Source: an uncultured Draconibacterium sp.
GTDB taxonomy: Bacteria; Bacteroidota; Bacteroidia; Bacteroidales; Prolixibacteraceae
Assembly: GCF_963677565.1 (NCBI RefSeq)
Contig: NZ_OY781981.1
Location: 62,001 to 126,000, forward strand
Reading direction: 5' to 3'
Length of the DNA: 64,000 nt
In this document: in pieces, positions 17,234 to 26,198 of the stretch
Position numbering within the stretch: the first letter of the stretch is position 1
Layout of the letters: the number at the start of each line of letters is the position of its first letter
The notes under the pieces: model-generated
The model's input: only the letters and a program-made list of their open reading frames with translations
Told to the model about the DNA's origin: nothing
The model's database searches: none
Position numbers and translations under genes: made by a program

Positions 17234-18501
17234 TACTGTGCTTTTATAACCGGGAGTTCAATGCGAAATACGGTTCCCTCGCTGCTCGTACTCTCAACTG
17301 AAATGGTTCCGTTATGTGCTTCCACAATTTGTTTAACGTAAGCTAAACCAATACCAAAACCTTTTGCATCATGCACATCGCCTGTTGGTACCCGGTAGTA
17401 TTTATCAAAGATATATTTTTGAAATTTAGCAGGAATACCAATTCCGTTATCTTTTACTAAAATTACCAGGTTTTCGTTCTCAATTCGTGTAGCGATATCG
17501 ATATCGGGATTACGTTTTGAGTATTTTATTGCATTTGACAGCAGATTAACAAACACATTTACAAAGTGCAGTTTATCGACAAAAACCTGCGTTCCTTCTG
17601 ATTGAAAATCGTATTTAATCTGTCCAAATTTTTCTTCCAGTAACATTTCGCAAGTAGAAGCTCCTTCTTTTATTAAATCTTCAATTGTGGTATTTTCCCG
17701 GTTGTAATCAAACTCATTCCGTTCAACAGCTTCAAGCCGCAATAAACTTTCTACAAGGTTTTGTAGTTTTCGGTTCTCTTTTGATATCAACTCGGCGTAA
17801 TTACCCAACTTCTCATCATCTGTTCCATAGCGCTTTTTGCGGATCATATTCGAAGCCAGGGCAATGGACGAAAGTGGTGTTTTAAATTCGTGACTTACAT
17901 TATTCAAAAGCTCTTTGGTGTGCTTTGCTATACGCAACTCCCGGTTGTAAATACGGAGCAAATAGAACAGCGATATGATGAGTAAAAGGATTAGTATAAC
18001 GGATCCGACAAACATGTAACCGGCCGTGGCAAAGAAGAACCTTGTACGCGAAGGAAACTCAACCACCAGTTGGTATCCGGTTTGCCCCAATATTCCACCC
18101 ATACAGCGCGAATAGTATAAACCTTTATCAAACTCCGCTTCTAGTTTTTTTAACTCATCCGATCCATTTTCCAGAATATACATTTCATACTCCAAATCGA
18201 TGTCGTACGATTTTAATTCGCTTTTAATGGCATCGTGTATTTCTTGCCAAACACCCGTTGAGGTTAACTGTGCTTTTAAGCGAATAGAATCACACTCGAC
18301 ACAAGCTTTAACCTTGTTGCATAACGGTTTGTCGGCAGTAAGATTCGTCATCGATTCATTTAAAGCCAACTCCACACTTTTTTCAAAAACCTTATCCTGA
18401 AATCGAATGGAATAAACGATCCATTTAATTTGGGTTGCCAATAATGCCAGAATAATCAGCATTGCCAGCAAAAATGTATATTTTCTAAAAACTGTTTTCA
18501 C
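17233..18501 (-). CDS. Sensor histidine kinase with Cys-containing periplasmic domain
   Basis: 422 residues. Membrane spans at about 10-30 and 160-182 enclose a periplasmic sensor of about 130 residues. HisKA phospho-site is His204 in NNVSHEFKTPLSS; HATPase motifs are NLLSNAIKYS, VKDNGIGIP and GFGIGLAYVKQIV. The sensor holds four Cys: Cys61-x5-Cys67-x2-Cys70 and Cys133, a possible metal or redox site. The gene is divergent from one Cys-rich exported protein and its regulator is convergent with the other, so the sensed signal may involve them. Confidence 0.93.
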   Translation of the reverse strand: MKTVFRKYTFLLAMLIILALLATQIKWIVYSIRFQDKVFEKSVELALNESMTNLTADKPLCNKVKACVECDSIRLKAQLTSTGVWQEIHDAIKSELKSYDIDLEYEMYILENGSDELKKLEAEFDKGLYYSRCMGGILGQTGYQLVVEFPSRTRFFFATAGYMFVGSVILILLLIISLFYLLRIYNRELRIAKHTKELLNNVSHEFKTPLSSIALASNMIRKKRYGTDDEKLGNYAELISKENRKLQNLVESLLRLEAVERNEFDYNRENTTIEDLIKEGASTCEMLLEEKFGQIKYDFQSEGTQVFVDKLHFVNVFVNLLSNAIKYSKRNPDIDIATRIENENLVILVKDNGIGIPAKFQKYIFDKYYRVPTGDVHDAKGFGIGLAYVKQIVEAHNGTISVESTSSEGTVFRIELPVIKAQ

Positions 18502-18589
18502 TAATCGCTTTTCCCTGAACTTTAATTATTCAACTTTCAATACCATAACCATCTTGATAGCCAATTGTTTTCAGGATAGTTACTGAAGC

Positions 18590-18597
18590 CAAAAATA
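18590..18597 (-). promoter_or_regulatory. -7 promoter element for the kinase-regulator operon
   Basis: Plus-strand CAAAAATA is TATTTTTG on the minus strand, a TAnnTTTG match. A start near 18584 leaves a leader of about 80 bases. The CATTAAC array lies 36-65 bases upstream of it, so autoregulation is possible. Confidence 0.4.
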
Positions 18598-18632
18598 ACC
18601 ATAATAATAACAACGACTTCGGCTCTTAATTA

Positions 18633-18662
18633 CATTAACCTCGCATTAACGCATACATTAAC
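18633..18662 (+). promoter_or_regulatory. Three CATTAAC direct repeats (probable response-regulator site)
   Basis: CATTAAC begins at 18633, 18644 and 18656, steps of 11 and 12 bases. The array ends 10 bases before a perfect -7 box and occupies the place where the -33 box would be, the layout of a promoter that needs an activator. The similar TTAAC array at 15992-16023 precedes the paralogous gene. Confidence 0.55.
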
Positions 18663-18672
18663 AGGTAAACAA

Positions 18673-18680
18673 TATATTTG
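18673..18680 (+). promoter_or_regulatory. -7 promoter element for the second Cys-rich gene
   Basis: TATATTTG matches TAnnTTTG; the ATG follows 31 bases later. No TTTG -33 box is present; the CATTAAC array stands there instead. Confidence 0.6.
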
Positions 18681-18711
18681 TCACACGATCATTAAAAAAA
18701 ACTAAAAAATC

Positions 18712-19026
18712 ATGAAAAGAATTTTCATTGTAATCACTCTTATTGCTGCTTACAGCATTGCTATGGCAAACACCAGTGTAAAGGTTAACACAGTAAAAAA
18801 ATCAGAAGTTACTGTTATTGCCGATGATAATACTGTTGTAATCAACAAAGAAGAAGACGAAAAAAAGAAGAAAACAGAGAAGAAAACCACAACCGCAAAA
18901 AAAGCTGAAAAGAAAGCTAATGGTTGCACCGAAGCACAAAAGAAAAGTTGTGCTGCATCAGGAAAAACCTGTGGCGATGAAAAAGCCACTTCTGAGAAAA
19001 AGAGTTGTTGTGGAGAAAAGAAGTAA
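18712..19026 (+). CDS. Small exported Cys/Lys-rich protein (paralog of 16184-16483)
   Basis: 104 residues: signal peptide (MKRIFIVITLIAAYSIAMA), a beta-like VTVIADDNTVVINKEE segment, a Lys-dense middle, and a Cys-rich end with Cys at 72, 80, 87, 99 and 100 (CTEAQKKSC, CGDE, KKSCCGEKK). Same architecture as the 99-residue protein on the other side of the kinase/regulator pair, but with more Cys and one CC pair. No known family recognised. Divergent from the kinase gene with a 210-base promoter region holding CATTAAC boxes. Confidence 0.8.
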   Translation: MKRIFIVITLIAAYSIAMANTSVKVNTVKKSEVTVIADDNTVVINKEEDEKKKKTEKKTTTAKKAEKKANGCTEAQKKSCAASGKTCGDEKATSEKKSCCGEKK

Positions 19027-19045
19027 TCAAACTTCACATATTCTA

Positions 19046-19073
19046 AAAAGGGTGCTTTTAGCACCCTTTTTTT
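19046..19073 (+). terminator. Rho-independent terminator after second Cys-rich gene
   Basis: AAAAGGGTGC at 19046-19055 pairs with GCACCCTTTT at 19061-19070 over a 5-base loop, then more T. It separates the Cys-rich gene from hydF. Confidence 0.9.
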
Positions 19074-19133
19074 ATTTCAACAATTGCGAAAAATAGATTG
19101 AATTTGTACTTTCATTCGCGCAAAACAGAGAAC

Positions 19134-20363
19134 ATGAGAGCACCAAAATCGTTTCGGTTACACATTGGAATTTTTGGCCGCAGAAATGCCGGCAAATCAA
19201 GCATACTAAATGCACTTACACAGCAAGATGTATCAATTGTTTCGGATGTTGCCGGAACAACCACCGACCCCGTTGAAAAGCCAATGGAACTGCTTCCGCT
19301 GGGGCCGGTACTTTTTATCGACACTGCTGGAATTGACGATGTTGGAGCACTTGGCGAAAAACGAATTGCAAAAACACTTGCCGTTTTCGACCGAACCGAT
19401 TTAGGCGTTATTGTTTCGAATTTTAACGATTGGGGAGAATACGAAGAATCACTTATCGGCGAGTTCAACGAAAGGGAAATTCCTTTTGTGGTAGTTTTTA
19501 ATAAGTGTGATCTGTACGAAGAGAACTTTGAATTGATAAGTGCGCTTGATGGCAAAAAGATAAAGCTGGTACAAACTTCTGTAATCGAAAAAACTGGATT
19601 GCTCGAACTTCGGCAGTTGTTATTAAATTCGGCCCCGGCCGATTTTATCAATCGCCCAAGTATTTTGGGCGACCTTGTCGGGGCTGGCGAAGCTGCAGTT
19701 TTGGTAGTGCCAATAGATAAAGAAGCACCAAAAGGAAGACTGATTTTGCCACAAGTGCAAAGTATCCGCGATTTGCTCGACAACGACGCATTTTGTATGG
19801 TAGTAAAAGAACGCGAATTGCGCGAAGCGCTGTCGCGTTTTAACAAGCCACCCAAACTTGTGGTTACCGATTCGCAAGCCTTTTTAAAAGTGACTGCCGA
19901 CACACCTCCCGAAATTCCATTAACATCGTTTTCCATTTTGTTTGCCCGTCATCAGGGCGATTTAAACGAAATGGTGCGCGGAGCCATGGCTATCGACCAG
20001 CTAAAAACAGGCGATAAAGTGTTAATTGCCGAAGCCTGTTCGCACCATCCCATTGGCGAAGATATTGGCACCGTAAAAATTCCGCGCTGGTTAACTCAAT
20101 ATGTGGGTGGTAAATTACAAATTGACAGCACCCGCGGACACGATTTCCCGCCAAACCTTTCAGAATATAAACTCATCATTCATTGTGGAGCCTGCATGTG
20201 GAACCGCCGCGAAATGTTGAGCCGAATTATGAAAGCCAAACAAGCCGGCGTACCACTTACCAATTATGGATTAACAATAGCCTACTCATTAGGAATATTT
20301 GAGCGTGCGTTGCAACCTTTCCCGGCAGCACTCGACATATACAAAAATGGTGTTCAGAAATAA
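19134..20363 (+). CDS. hydF: [FeFe]-hydrogenase maturation GTPase HydF
   Basis: 409 residues from ATG 19134; this start gives the family N-terminus just before the P-loop, while the earlier ATG at 19098 overlaps promoter-like sequence. HydF is the scaffold on which the 2Fe subcluster is finished and then passed to apo-hydrogenase. GTPase motifs: GRRNAGKSS, DTAGIDD, NKCD. The C-terminal Fe-S site has the CxHxnHCxxC pattern: ACSHHPIGED at about residue 300 and IHCGACMWN near 350. It is split from the rest of the hyd genes by the Cys-rich/two-component insert and probably has its own promoter. Confidence 0.96.
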   Translation: MRAPKSFRLHIGIFGRRNAGKSSILNALTQQDVSIVSDVAGTTTDPVEKPMELLPLGPVLFIDTAGIDDVGALGEKRIAKTLAVFDRTDLGVIVSNFNDWGEYEESLIGEFNEREIPFVVVFNKCDLYEENFELISALDGKKIKLVQTSVIEKTGLLELRQLLLNSAPADFINRPSILGDLVGAGEAAVLVVPIDKEAPKGRLILPQVQSIRDLLDNDAFCMVVKERELREALSRFNKPPKLVVTDSQAFLKVTADTPPEIPLTSFSILFARHQGDLNEMVRGAMAIDQLKTGDKVLIAEACSHHPIGEDIGTVKIPRWLTQYVGGKLQIDSTRGHDFPPNLSEYKLIIHCGACMWNRREMLSRIMKAKQAGVPLTNYGLTIAYSLGIFERALQPFPAALDIYKNGVQK

Positions 20364-20469
20364 ATTCCTGCATATCGGATACGAATTTAAGGAAACAGTC
20401 GCATTAATATTTTTCAGACTTTTTCAAACACAAAACAAAGCTGGGTTGTTGAAAGACTAAAAGAGAGAA

Positions 20470-21204
20470 ATGAGCCGGATACTTTTTATATTTTTGATTT
20501 TTGCAGGACTGGCCTGCACCGATAAAGAAAATCCTGTAATTATGAATGTACAAGCTGAACCTGGTAATTCTGGCAAAAACGATCAGGATTCTACCTTTTA
20601 CTATCTCGCTTTGGGCGACTCGTACACCATTGGCGAAAGCGTGGAGGAAAATGAACGTTTTCCGGTGCAGCTAGTTGAAAAACTAAAAGACCAGGGTTTT
20701 AAAATGCAACCGGCAAAAATTGTTGCACGTACCGGTTGGACAACCGATGAATTGGCTGCCGCCATCGAAAATGAAAATTTAAAAGAATCATACAACCTGG
20801 TAACCTTATTAATTGGCGTAAACAACCAGTATCGTGGAAGAAGCGCCGATGAATACAGGGGAGAATTCAGAGAACTTTTGCAAACTGCTATTGATTTCGC
20901 GAATAACAAATCTCAAAACGTAATTGTAATTTCAATACCCGATTACGGCGTAACACCTTTTGGACAAAACCGTAATCCGGAGCAGATTGCCAAAGAAATA
21001 GATGAATACAACGCCATAAATTTCCAGGAGACATTACAGGCTAATGCGCGCTACGTGGAAATAACAGCCATTTCGCGCGAAGCACTAAACAACGAAACGC
21101 TGGTGGCTTCCGATGGTCTGCATCCATCGGGAGAAATCTACCGGCGCTGGGTAGAAAAAATTCTTCCTGAAGCAAAAGAAATACTCGAGAGCCAAAATAA
21201 ATGA
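20470..21204 (+). CDS. SGNH/GDSL-type hydrolase lipoprotein
   Basis: 244 residues with an SPII signal (LIFAGLACTDKE; lipid Cys at about 16). GDSL block ALGDSYTIGES near 47 supplies the catalytic Ser; block III LIGVNNQYRG supplies Asn; the last block DGLHPSGEIYRRW supplies Asp and His. An esterase or lipase of periplasm or outer membrane; substrate unknown. Its stop overlaps the kynureninase start by four bases (ATGA), so the two are co-translated, although a functional link is not evident. Confidence 0.9.
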   Translation: MSRILFIFLIFAGLACTDKENPVIMNVQAEPGNSGKNDQDSTFYYLALGDSYTIGESVEENERFPVQLVEKLKDQGFKMQPAKIVARTGWTTDELAAAIENENLKESYNLVTLLIGVNNQYRGRSADEYRGEFRELLQTAIDFANNKSQNVIVISIPDYGVTPFGQNRNPEQIAKEIDEYNAINFQETLQANARYVEITAISREALNNETLVASDGLHPSGEIYRRWVEKILPEAKEILESQNK

Positions 21205-22481
21205 CAACTGACCAAAACTTTACTTTAGCCGAAAAACTTGACAGAGACGATCCGTTGCATAAATTCAGAAGCCTGTTTTACATCGACTCGGAGAATACGA
21301 TTTACCTGGATGGAAATTCGCTTGGCCGCCTTCCGGTAAAAACAAAAGAATTACTCACCAAAGTGGTAGAAAAACAGTGGGGTGCCGAATTGATTGAAAG
21401 CTGGAACCAACACTGGTATCAAAAACCCATGCAGCTTGGCGATAAAATTGCACCAATTATCGGCGCTTCAGAGGGAGAAGTTATTGTTTCGGATAGCACA
21501 TCAATTAACCTTTATAAACTGGCACACGCTGCTTTGAATTTGCAGAAAGGAAAAACAACAATTGTAAGCGACGACCTTAATTTCCCAACCGACCTATATA
21601 TTTTGCAAGGACTGTTAAAAGAGTTTGGCCCGGAATACAAACTTGAGCTGGCACAAACAAACGACGGCATTTCCATAAAAACAGAAGAAATAAAATCAAA
21701 GATCACAAAAGATACTGCACTGGTTGTTTTGTCGTTGGTGGCATTTAAAAGTGCTTTTATGTATCAGTTGGAGGAAATAACGGAGTACGCTCATAAAATG
21801 GGAGCACTTGTACTTTGGGATCTGAGTCATGCAGCGGGTGCTGTTGAAATTGAGCTGAACCAGAGCAATGCAGACCTGGCTGTGGGCTGCACCTACAAAT
21901 ACATGAACGGCGGTCCGGGTTCGCCGGCTTTTTTATACGTTCGAAAAGACTTGCAGGAAAAACTGTCATCCCCAATTCAGGGTTGGTTTGGCGATGCTTT
22001 ACCTTTCGAATTTGATTTGAACTACCGCCCGGCACAAGGAATTCGCAGATTCCTCGCAGGAACTCCACCGGTGCTTAACCTTATGGCCACAGAACCGGGT
22101 ATAGACATGATTAACAAGGCCGGGATGGCCAACATGCACAAAAAAAGCATCCGGCTTTCCGGGTTCTTTCTTTCCATGGTTGAATCAGAATTATACAAAT
22201 ATGGTTTTGAAATCGGAACTCCAACAGAGTCTGAAAAAAGAGGATCGCATGTATCGCTGAAACACAAGGAAGCATTTCGGATTTGTCAGGCATTGATTCG
22301 GCCCAAAACATCAACAATTAAAATCATTCCTGATTTTCGCGAACCTGATAATATTCGTTTTGGCTTTACACCATTGTACACTACTTACAAAGAAGTTTGG
22401 CAAACAGTACATCGCCTTCGGGAAATAATAGAGAACAAAGAATACGAGCAATTTTCAACGCAACGATCAGACGTTACCTAA
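21201..22481 (+). CDS. kynU: Kynureninase
   Basis: 426 residues, PLP enzyme that splits kynurenine (or 3-hydroxykynurenine) into anthranilate (or 3-hydroxyanthranilate) and alanine. Visible family blocks: IYLDGNSLGRLP at about 31, the WDLSHAAGAVEIEL segment with the PLP-binding Asp near 210, and CTYKYMNGGPGSPAF at about 231 with the Schiff-base Lys. No other kynurenine-pathway gene is nearby. It overlaps the upstream hydrolase gene by four bases and overlaps the convergent gene 22478-22906 by four bases at their stops. Confidence 0.95.
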   Translation: MTTDQNFTLAEKLDRDDPLHKFRSLFYIDSENTIYLDGNSLGRLPVKTKELLTKVVEKQWGAELIESWNQHWYQKPMQLGDKIAPIIGASEGEVIVSDSTSINLYKLAHAALNLQKGKTTIVSDDLNFPTDLYILQGLLKEFGPEYKLELAQTNDGISIKTEEIKSKITKDTALVVLSLVAFKSAFMYQLEEITEYAHKMGALVLWDLSHAAGAVEIELNQSNADLAVGCTYKYMNGGPGSPAFLYVRKDLQEKLSSPIQGWFGDALPFEFDLNYRPAQGIRRFLAGTPPVLNLMATEPGIDMINKAGMANMHKKSIRLSGFFLSMVESELYKYGFEIGTPTESEKRGSHVSLKHKEAFRICQALIRPKTSTIKIIPDFREPDNIRFGFTPLYTTYKEVWQTVHRLREIIENKEYEQFSTQRSDVT

Positions 22482-22906
22482 GATTTTTGTTTTGGTGAGT
22501 GAAAGAAACCAAAAAATTCAATCTTTCCCATTGCATCTTTTTTAAGTAGTTTCAGATTCCCTTTCTCAAAAGCATACTGAAACTCAATATTGTTTCTAAA
22601 ATCCTTCGGATCAATAAATGTAATGAAGTTTCGGGCAACACTCCACTTTCCTTCGGAAGTCCCTTTCAGCAGTTTTACCGGAGGATTGCCGGCTACAATA
22701 AATTCATGTGTATTTAGTAATGATATAACAAAAAGTACTTTGTTTTCATTCAGTGCATTCTCGTCAAAATGTAACAAATCCTCTCCCTCATCTACATAAT
22801 ATTCAAACAAGTGCCACTTGCCCGGAATCAGCTTCTTTTTACTGCCAAACACCTCGGGAGACTTTAGCCAGTCGACAAATTTTGAAAAAATCGATTTTAG
22901 TTTCAT
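22478..22906 (-). CDS. Conserved hypothetical protein, lipocalin-like beta protein
   Basis: 142 residues, no signal peptide, with alternating hydrophobic/polar strands (KWHLFEYYVDEGEDLL, VLFVISLLNTHEFIVAG, WSVARNFITFID, IEFQYAFEKGNLKLL). The pattern of one N-terminal helix and about eight strands, with a KGKW-type turn, looks like the small lipocalin-like proteins common in Bacteroidota. No specific family recognised. Convergent with kynU with overlapping stops. Confidence 0.65.
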   Translation of the reverse strand: MKLKSIFSKFVDWLKSPEVFGSKKKLIPGKWHLFEYYVDEGEDLLHFDENALNENKVLFVISLLNTHEFIVAGNPPVKLLKGTSEGKWSVARNFITFIDPKDFRNNIEFQYAFEKGNLKLLKKDAMGKIEFFGFFHSPKQKS

Positions 22907-23083
22907 AACAAGCTTGTTACGTTTGATATGACCAATATTGAACAGAAAAGTTTAATGCTTTGACTAATTTTAATTTATACACTTTATCGTAATATTTCAG
23001 GTTATGAAACGAACGCAACAATTATCCGCTTACATCGTATTTTGAGGTATGTATAAAAACCGCTAATTCATACCTTAACTCAG

Positions 23084-25117
23084 ATGAACCATGACTTTAA
23101 TCAAAAACTCACCTTAATCGTTCAGGAAAACCTGGAGAATGAAAATTTTGGCCCGGAGCAACTGGTTGAAATCATCGGAAAAAGTCATTCCACTGTTCAT
23201 CGAAGAATAAAAGAATATTCCGGTCAAAGCATTAGTCAGTTTATTCGCTCAACAAGACTCAGCAAAGCAAAAGAGTTACTACTTCATGAAGATTGCACAA
23301 TTGCAGAAGTTGCATATAAAGTAGGTTTTGGAAGCCCTGCCTATTTTAATAAGTGTTTTCATGATGAATTTGGAATGCCTCCGGGAGAGTTTAAAAAGAA
23401 ATTTCGTTTGAAAGAAACAAGGAAACGTTTCCGGGTTCTCATTTATATTCTGTCCGTCGTACTGCTTTTAAGTATTTTTTTTATTCCAAACCACCCTTTG
23501 TCAGTCCTGGGGAATAAAAACACTGCAGAAAAAACAATTGCTGTTTTACCTTTTAACTATTTGGGATCAGAAAAAGAAAAGGAACACCTTGCCAATGTTT
23601 TGATGCTTGAAATCACCAGCAAACTATCAATAATTGACAACCTTGTAGTAGTTTCAACCCCTCCCATTAACCCAGAAAACAAAGAAACGAATAGCCCGAT
23701 TGTAAAAAAACTTGGTGTAAACTATCTGCTCGAAGGCACTCTGCACACGGAAGACAACAAGATGAAATTGATTGTTAACCTTACCAACACAAAAAATGGA
23801 GAAATTGAGTGGTCCGAAACCTTTAACTCCGGTCTTGAGGATGTTCTGGAAATGGAGAGCAATATTTCGCAGACTGTAGCCCAAAAGCTAGATGCGGTTA
23901 TAACACCTGTTGTGAAAATGCGTATGGAAAAAATCCCGACACTTAACTCTGAAGCCAATGATTTTTATCAAATTGGCAGAGCTGCACATATGGACTACTG
24001 GCAAAATAACGCAAACCTTGACGCTTTAGATAAAGCAGAAATTAATTACAAAAAAGCGTTGAACAACGACTCGACTTTTGCACAGGCATATGTTGGACTG
24101 GCTCAAATTGCTTACGACAAAACCACCTGGTCCGACATTTTTAAAAACACTTATCTCGACACTGTTTTAAGCCTCGCTAACATGGCTTTGTCGTTCGACA
24201 ACACGCTATCAAATGCTTATACACTCCGGGGCGATTATTACCGTGCACGCTTCTCGGATAGCGCAATTGTGCAATACGAACAGGCCTTGCACTTTAATCC
24301 AAATAGCTGGCAGGCTTATTATGGTTTAGGCAATTTTTATTTAGTAAAAAACAGTATCAAGTCTGCTCAGAATATTCTTGAAGCTACAAAAAGACGCAGA
24401 GGCCCTGAATACCCAATAATGCTCGACAACCTGGTCTTTATATTCACGCTAAATGGTTTATTTGAAGAGGCACAGGAATTTATTAACCAAAAATTACTTT
24501 GGGATAACGACTCAGTGTACTATTACAGACGATTGGCACTTATTGAAGAATATAAAAACAATTTCGAAATAGCTATAGAATATGGGGAAAAAGCATGGTC
24601 GCTTGATTCTTCCAATTTGAATGTAAATGCCATATTAGCTTTCAATTATATTTTACTTAAAGACTATAACAAAGCATTTTTTTATAATGAAAGAATTTTG
24701 CAACTCTCCAAACAGTTAAATTTTAAGTTAAATAATGAGCATCACCGAGTTGGCTATGTATACCTAATGAACGGAGACACACTTAACGCAATGAAATATT
24801 TCAACCGACAGATTAATGCCAGTGAGAAATTAATCAGAATGGGTAATAGCCAAGATGCCCTCTACGATCTGGCAGCCACTTATGCAATACTGAATGAAAA
24901 AGACAAGGCTTTCGAGAACCTGGGGAGATTAGAACAACAGGATACAAATCTCTGGTTTATTTATTTTTATCTGACAAATGATCCACTTTTAAACAACATT
25001 CGCAACGAATCGGAATTTCAGAAAATTTTGAGCCAGGTAAAAGTTAAAGCCGAGAAAGAACGAAACAATTTAAAACACTGGACTGAAGAACAAGAATTAT
25101 TTCCTTCAAACAATTAG
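23084..25117 (+). CDS. AraC-type HTH regulator with membrane span, TolB-like domain and TPR repeats
   Basis: 677 residues. Unusual order: AraC double helix-turn-helix at the N-terminus (1-107, with TIAEVAYKVGFGSPAYFNKCF), one membrane span at about 113-132, a TolB-N-like segment (KTIAVLPFNYLGSEKEKEHLA) at about 146, then TPR-rich repeats to the end (about 290-650). DNA binding is thus cytoplasmic while the TPR sensor should face the periplasm, a one-protein transmembrane regulator. Similar designs occur among Bacteroidota. The small lipoprotein gene 120 bases downstream is a likely partner or target. Confidence 0.88.
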   Translation: MNHDFNQKLTLIVQENLENENFGPEQLVEIIGKSHSTVHRRIKEYSGQSISQFIRSTRLSKAKELLLHEDCTIAEVAYKVGFGSPAYFNKCFHDEFGMPPGEFKKKFRLKETRKRFRVLIYILSVVLLLSIFFIPNHPLSVLGNKNTAEKTIAVLPFNYLGSEKEKEHLANVLMLEITSKLSIIDNLVVVSTPPINPENKETNSPIVKKLGVNYLLEGTLHTEDNKMKLIVNLTNTKNGEIEWSETFNSGLEDVLEMESNISQTVAQKLDAVITPVVKMRMEKIPTLNSEANDFYQIGRAAHMDYWQNNANLDALDKAEINYKKALNNDSTFAQAYVGLAQIAYDKTTWSDIFKNTYLDTVLSLANMALSFDNTLSNAYTLRGDYYRARFSDSAIVQYEQALHFNPNSWQAYYGLGNFYLVKNSIKSAQNILEATKRRRGPEYPIMLDNLVFIFTLNGLFEEAQEFINQKLLWDNDSVYYYRRLALIEEYKNNFEIAIEYGEKAWSLDSSNLNVNAILAFNYILLKDYNKAFFYNERILQLSKQLNFKLNNEHHRVGYVYLMNGDTLNAMKYFNRQINASEKLIRMGNSQDALYDLAATYAILNEKDKAFENLGRLEQQDTNLWFIYFYLTNDPLLNNIRNESEFQKILSQVKVKAEKERNNLKHWTEEQELFPSNN

Positions 25118-25237
25118 CTACTGACAAATAGTTTAAACCTTTTGACAATTACCTCCAACAATCCTACAAATAGTTACTATGCAGGGCATACCTTATTTTC
25201 AGAATTTGTATATAGTAATAACTTAAAACATTATATC

Positions 25238-25801
25238 ATGAAACGAGTCATCTTTTTAATAATCGGAATATTCATCACGGCTACGGCTTGCCAGGATGAT
25301 TTTGTTGAGTCAGAAAATGAACTGTCACAAGTTGAGAAAAGTGCGAAATTTGAAAAAATTAAAACATTTAACATTAAGTCCCATATCACAGTTATTCCGA
25401 ACAATGAGGCTCCTACAATTACATGCAATCCGGAAACGATTGTTATGAGCGGAAGTGGATGGGTTAGCGGTCAGGAAAGCATATTCGGCAAAATTGTTCA
25501 GGAAAAAAGCATCTACGAAAAGGAGTATTGTGAGTTAACCATGACAATGGATGGCCCTGTACTTTATACTAAAGTTAATGTTCTATTACATAACACTACC
25601 AATGAGAAACAATTCGTTATAAACCATCATTTTATCAACATCGCTACTGGTGAAAGTTGGGGGAATAGTGAATTAACCGGGGGTACTGGAAGATTTGAAG
25701 GAGCTACAGGATATACGGAGATGCTAAATGTGATAATTGATCCGGTAACAGGAATTGGAACATGGGACGAAGAAGGAGAAATCACACTAATACTCAAATA
25801 A
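25238..25801 (+). CDS. Small lipoprotein, beta-barrel (allene-oxide-cyclase-like) fold suspected
   Basis: 187 residues from ATG 25238, chosen because it starts a standard lipoprotein signal (MKRVIFLIIGIFITATACQ, lipid Cys18). The C-terminal half holds ELTGGTGRFEGATGYTEM, which resembles the GGTG(R/K)F.GATG pattern of allene-oxide-cyclase-like and dirigent-like barrels; family assignment is tentative. Directly follows the AraC/TPR regulator and is closed by a terminator. Confidence 0.75.
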   Translation: MKRVIFLIIGIFITATACQDDFVESENELSQVEKSAKFEKIKTFNIKSHITVIPNNEAPTITCNPETIVMSGSGWVSGQESIFGKIVQEKSIYEKEYCELTMTMDGPVLYTKVNVLLHNTTNEKQFVINHHFINIATGESWGNSELTGGTGRFEGATGYTEMLNVIIDPVTGIGTWDEEGEITLILK

Positions 25802-25828
25802 CTGCATTATTAAGCCAAATACGCTTTA

Positions 25829-25858
25829 AACCACCTCATATCTTTGAGGTGGTTTTTA
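25829..25858 (+). terminator. Rho-independent terminator after lipoprotein gene
   Basis: ACCACCTCA and TGAGGTGGT (25830-25852) form a strong hairpin with a short loop, followed by T-rich sequence. Confidence 0.85.
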
Positions 25859-25864
25859 TTTTTG

Positions 25865-26160
25865 GTGAAAAAGAAAAAGGGTAGCCTCTGTAAGCCACCC
25901 CCCACATTCAATAATGTATAATGATAAAAAATAAGGGTATTACAAGTTTAAGGATTCAATACTGGAATGTTTATTTTTTAGTTAACTACTTATCAACAAC
26001 TTAACGTGAATAGCGTTCTTAACAACCCGTTTCAAGTAACTAAAAAGTCTTCAACTCGATATTTTGCAAGGCTGTTATTAACTTTTTGCGATCGTGGTTT
26101 AAAACTGTTGCTATGTTTGCTCCATCTGCTCCATTAAAGATTACTAATCAGGAAAAAGAT
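25865..26160. other. Spacer without recognisable gene
   Basis: AT-rich, no open frame with coding character, no repeat or tRNA seen. A short GTAGCCT...CACCCCCCAC stretch at about 25880-25912 is the only GC-rich part. Confidence 0.5.
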
Positions 26161-26167
26161 GCAACCC

Positions 26168-26198
26168 TTTGCCAATCAAAATCTTTTACTTACTTTTG
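26168..26198 (+). promoter_or_regulatory. Promoter of rpsO (full Bacteroidota -33/-7)
   Basis: TTTG at 26168-26171 and TACTTTTG at 26191-26198 are separated by 19 bases, the consensus spacing. Transcription should begin near 26205, giving a leader of about 70 bases in which S15 autocontrol could act (known for E. coli, not shown here). Confidence 0.75.

Noticed and set aside
19112..19936. 274-codon minus-strand frame opposite hydF
   Set aside because: Ser/Phe-rich shadow of the HydF gene; no motif, and HydF is certain.
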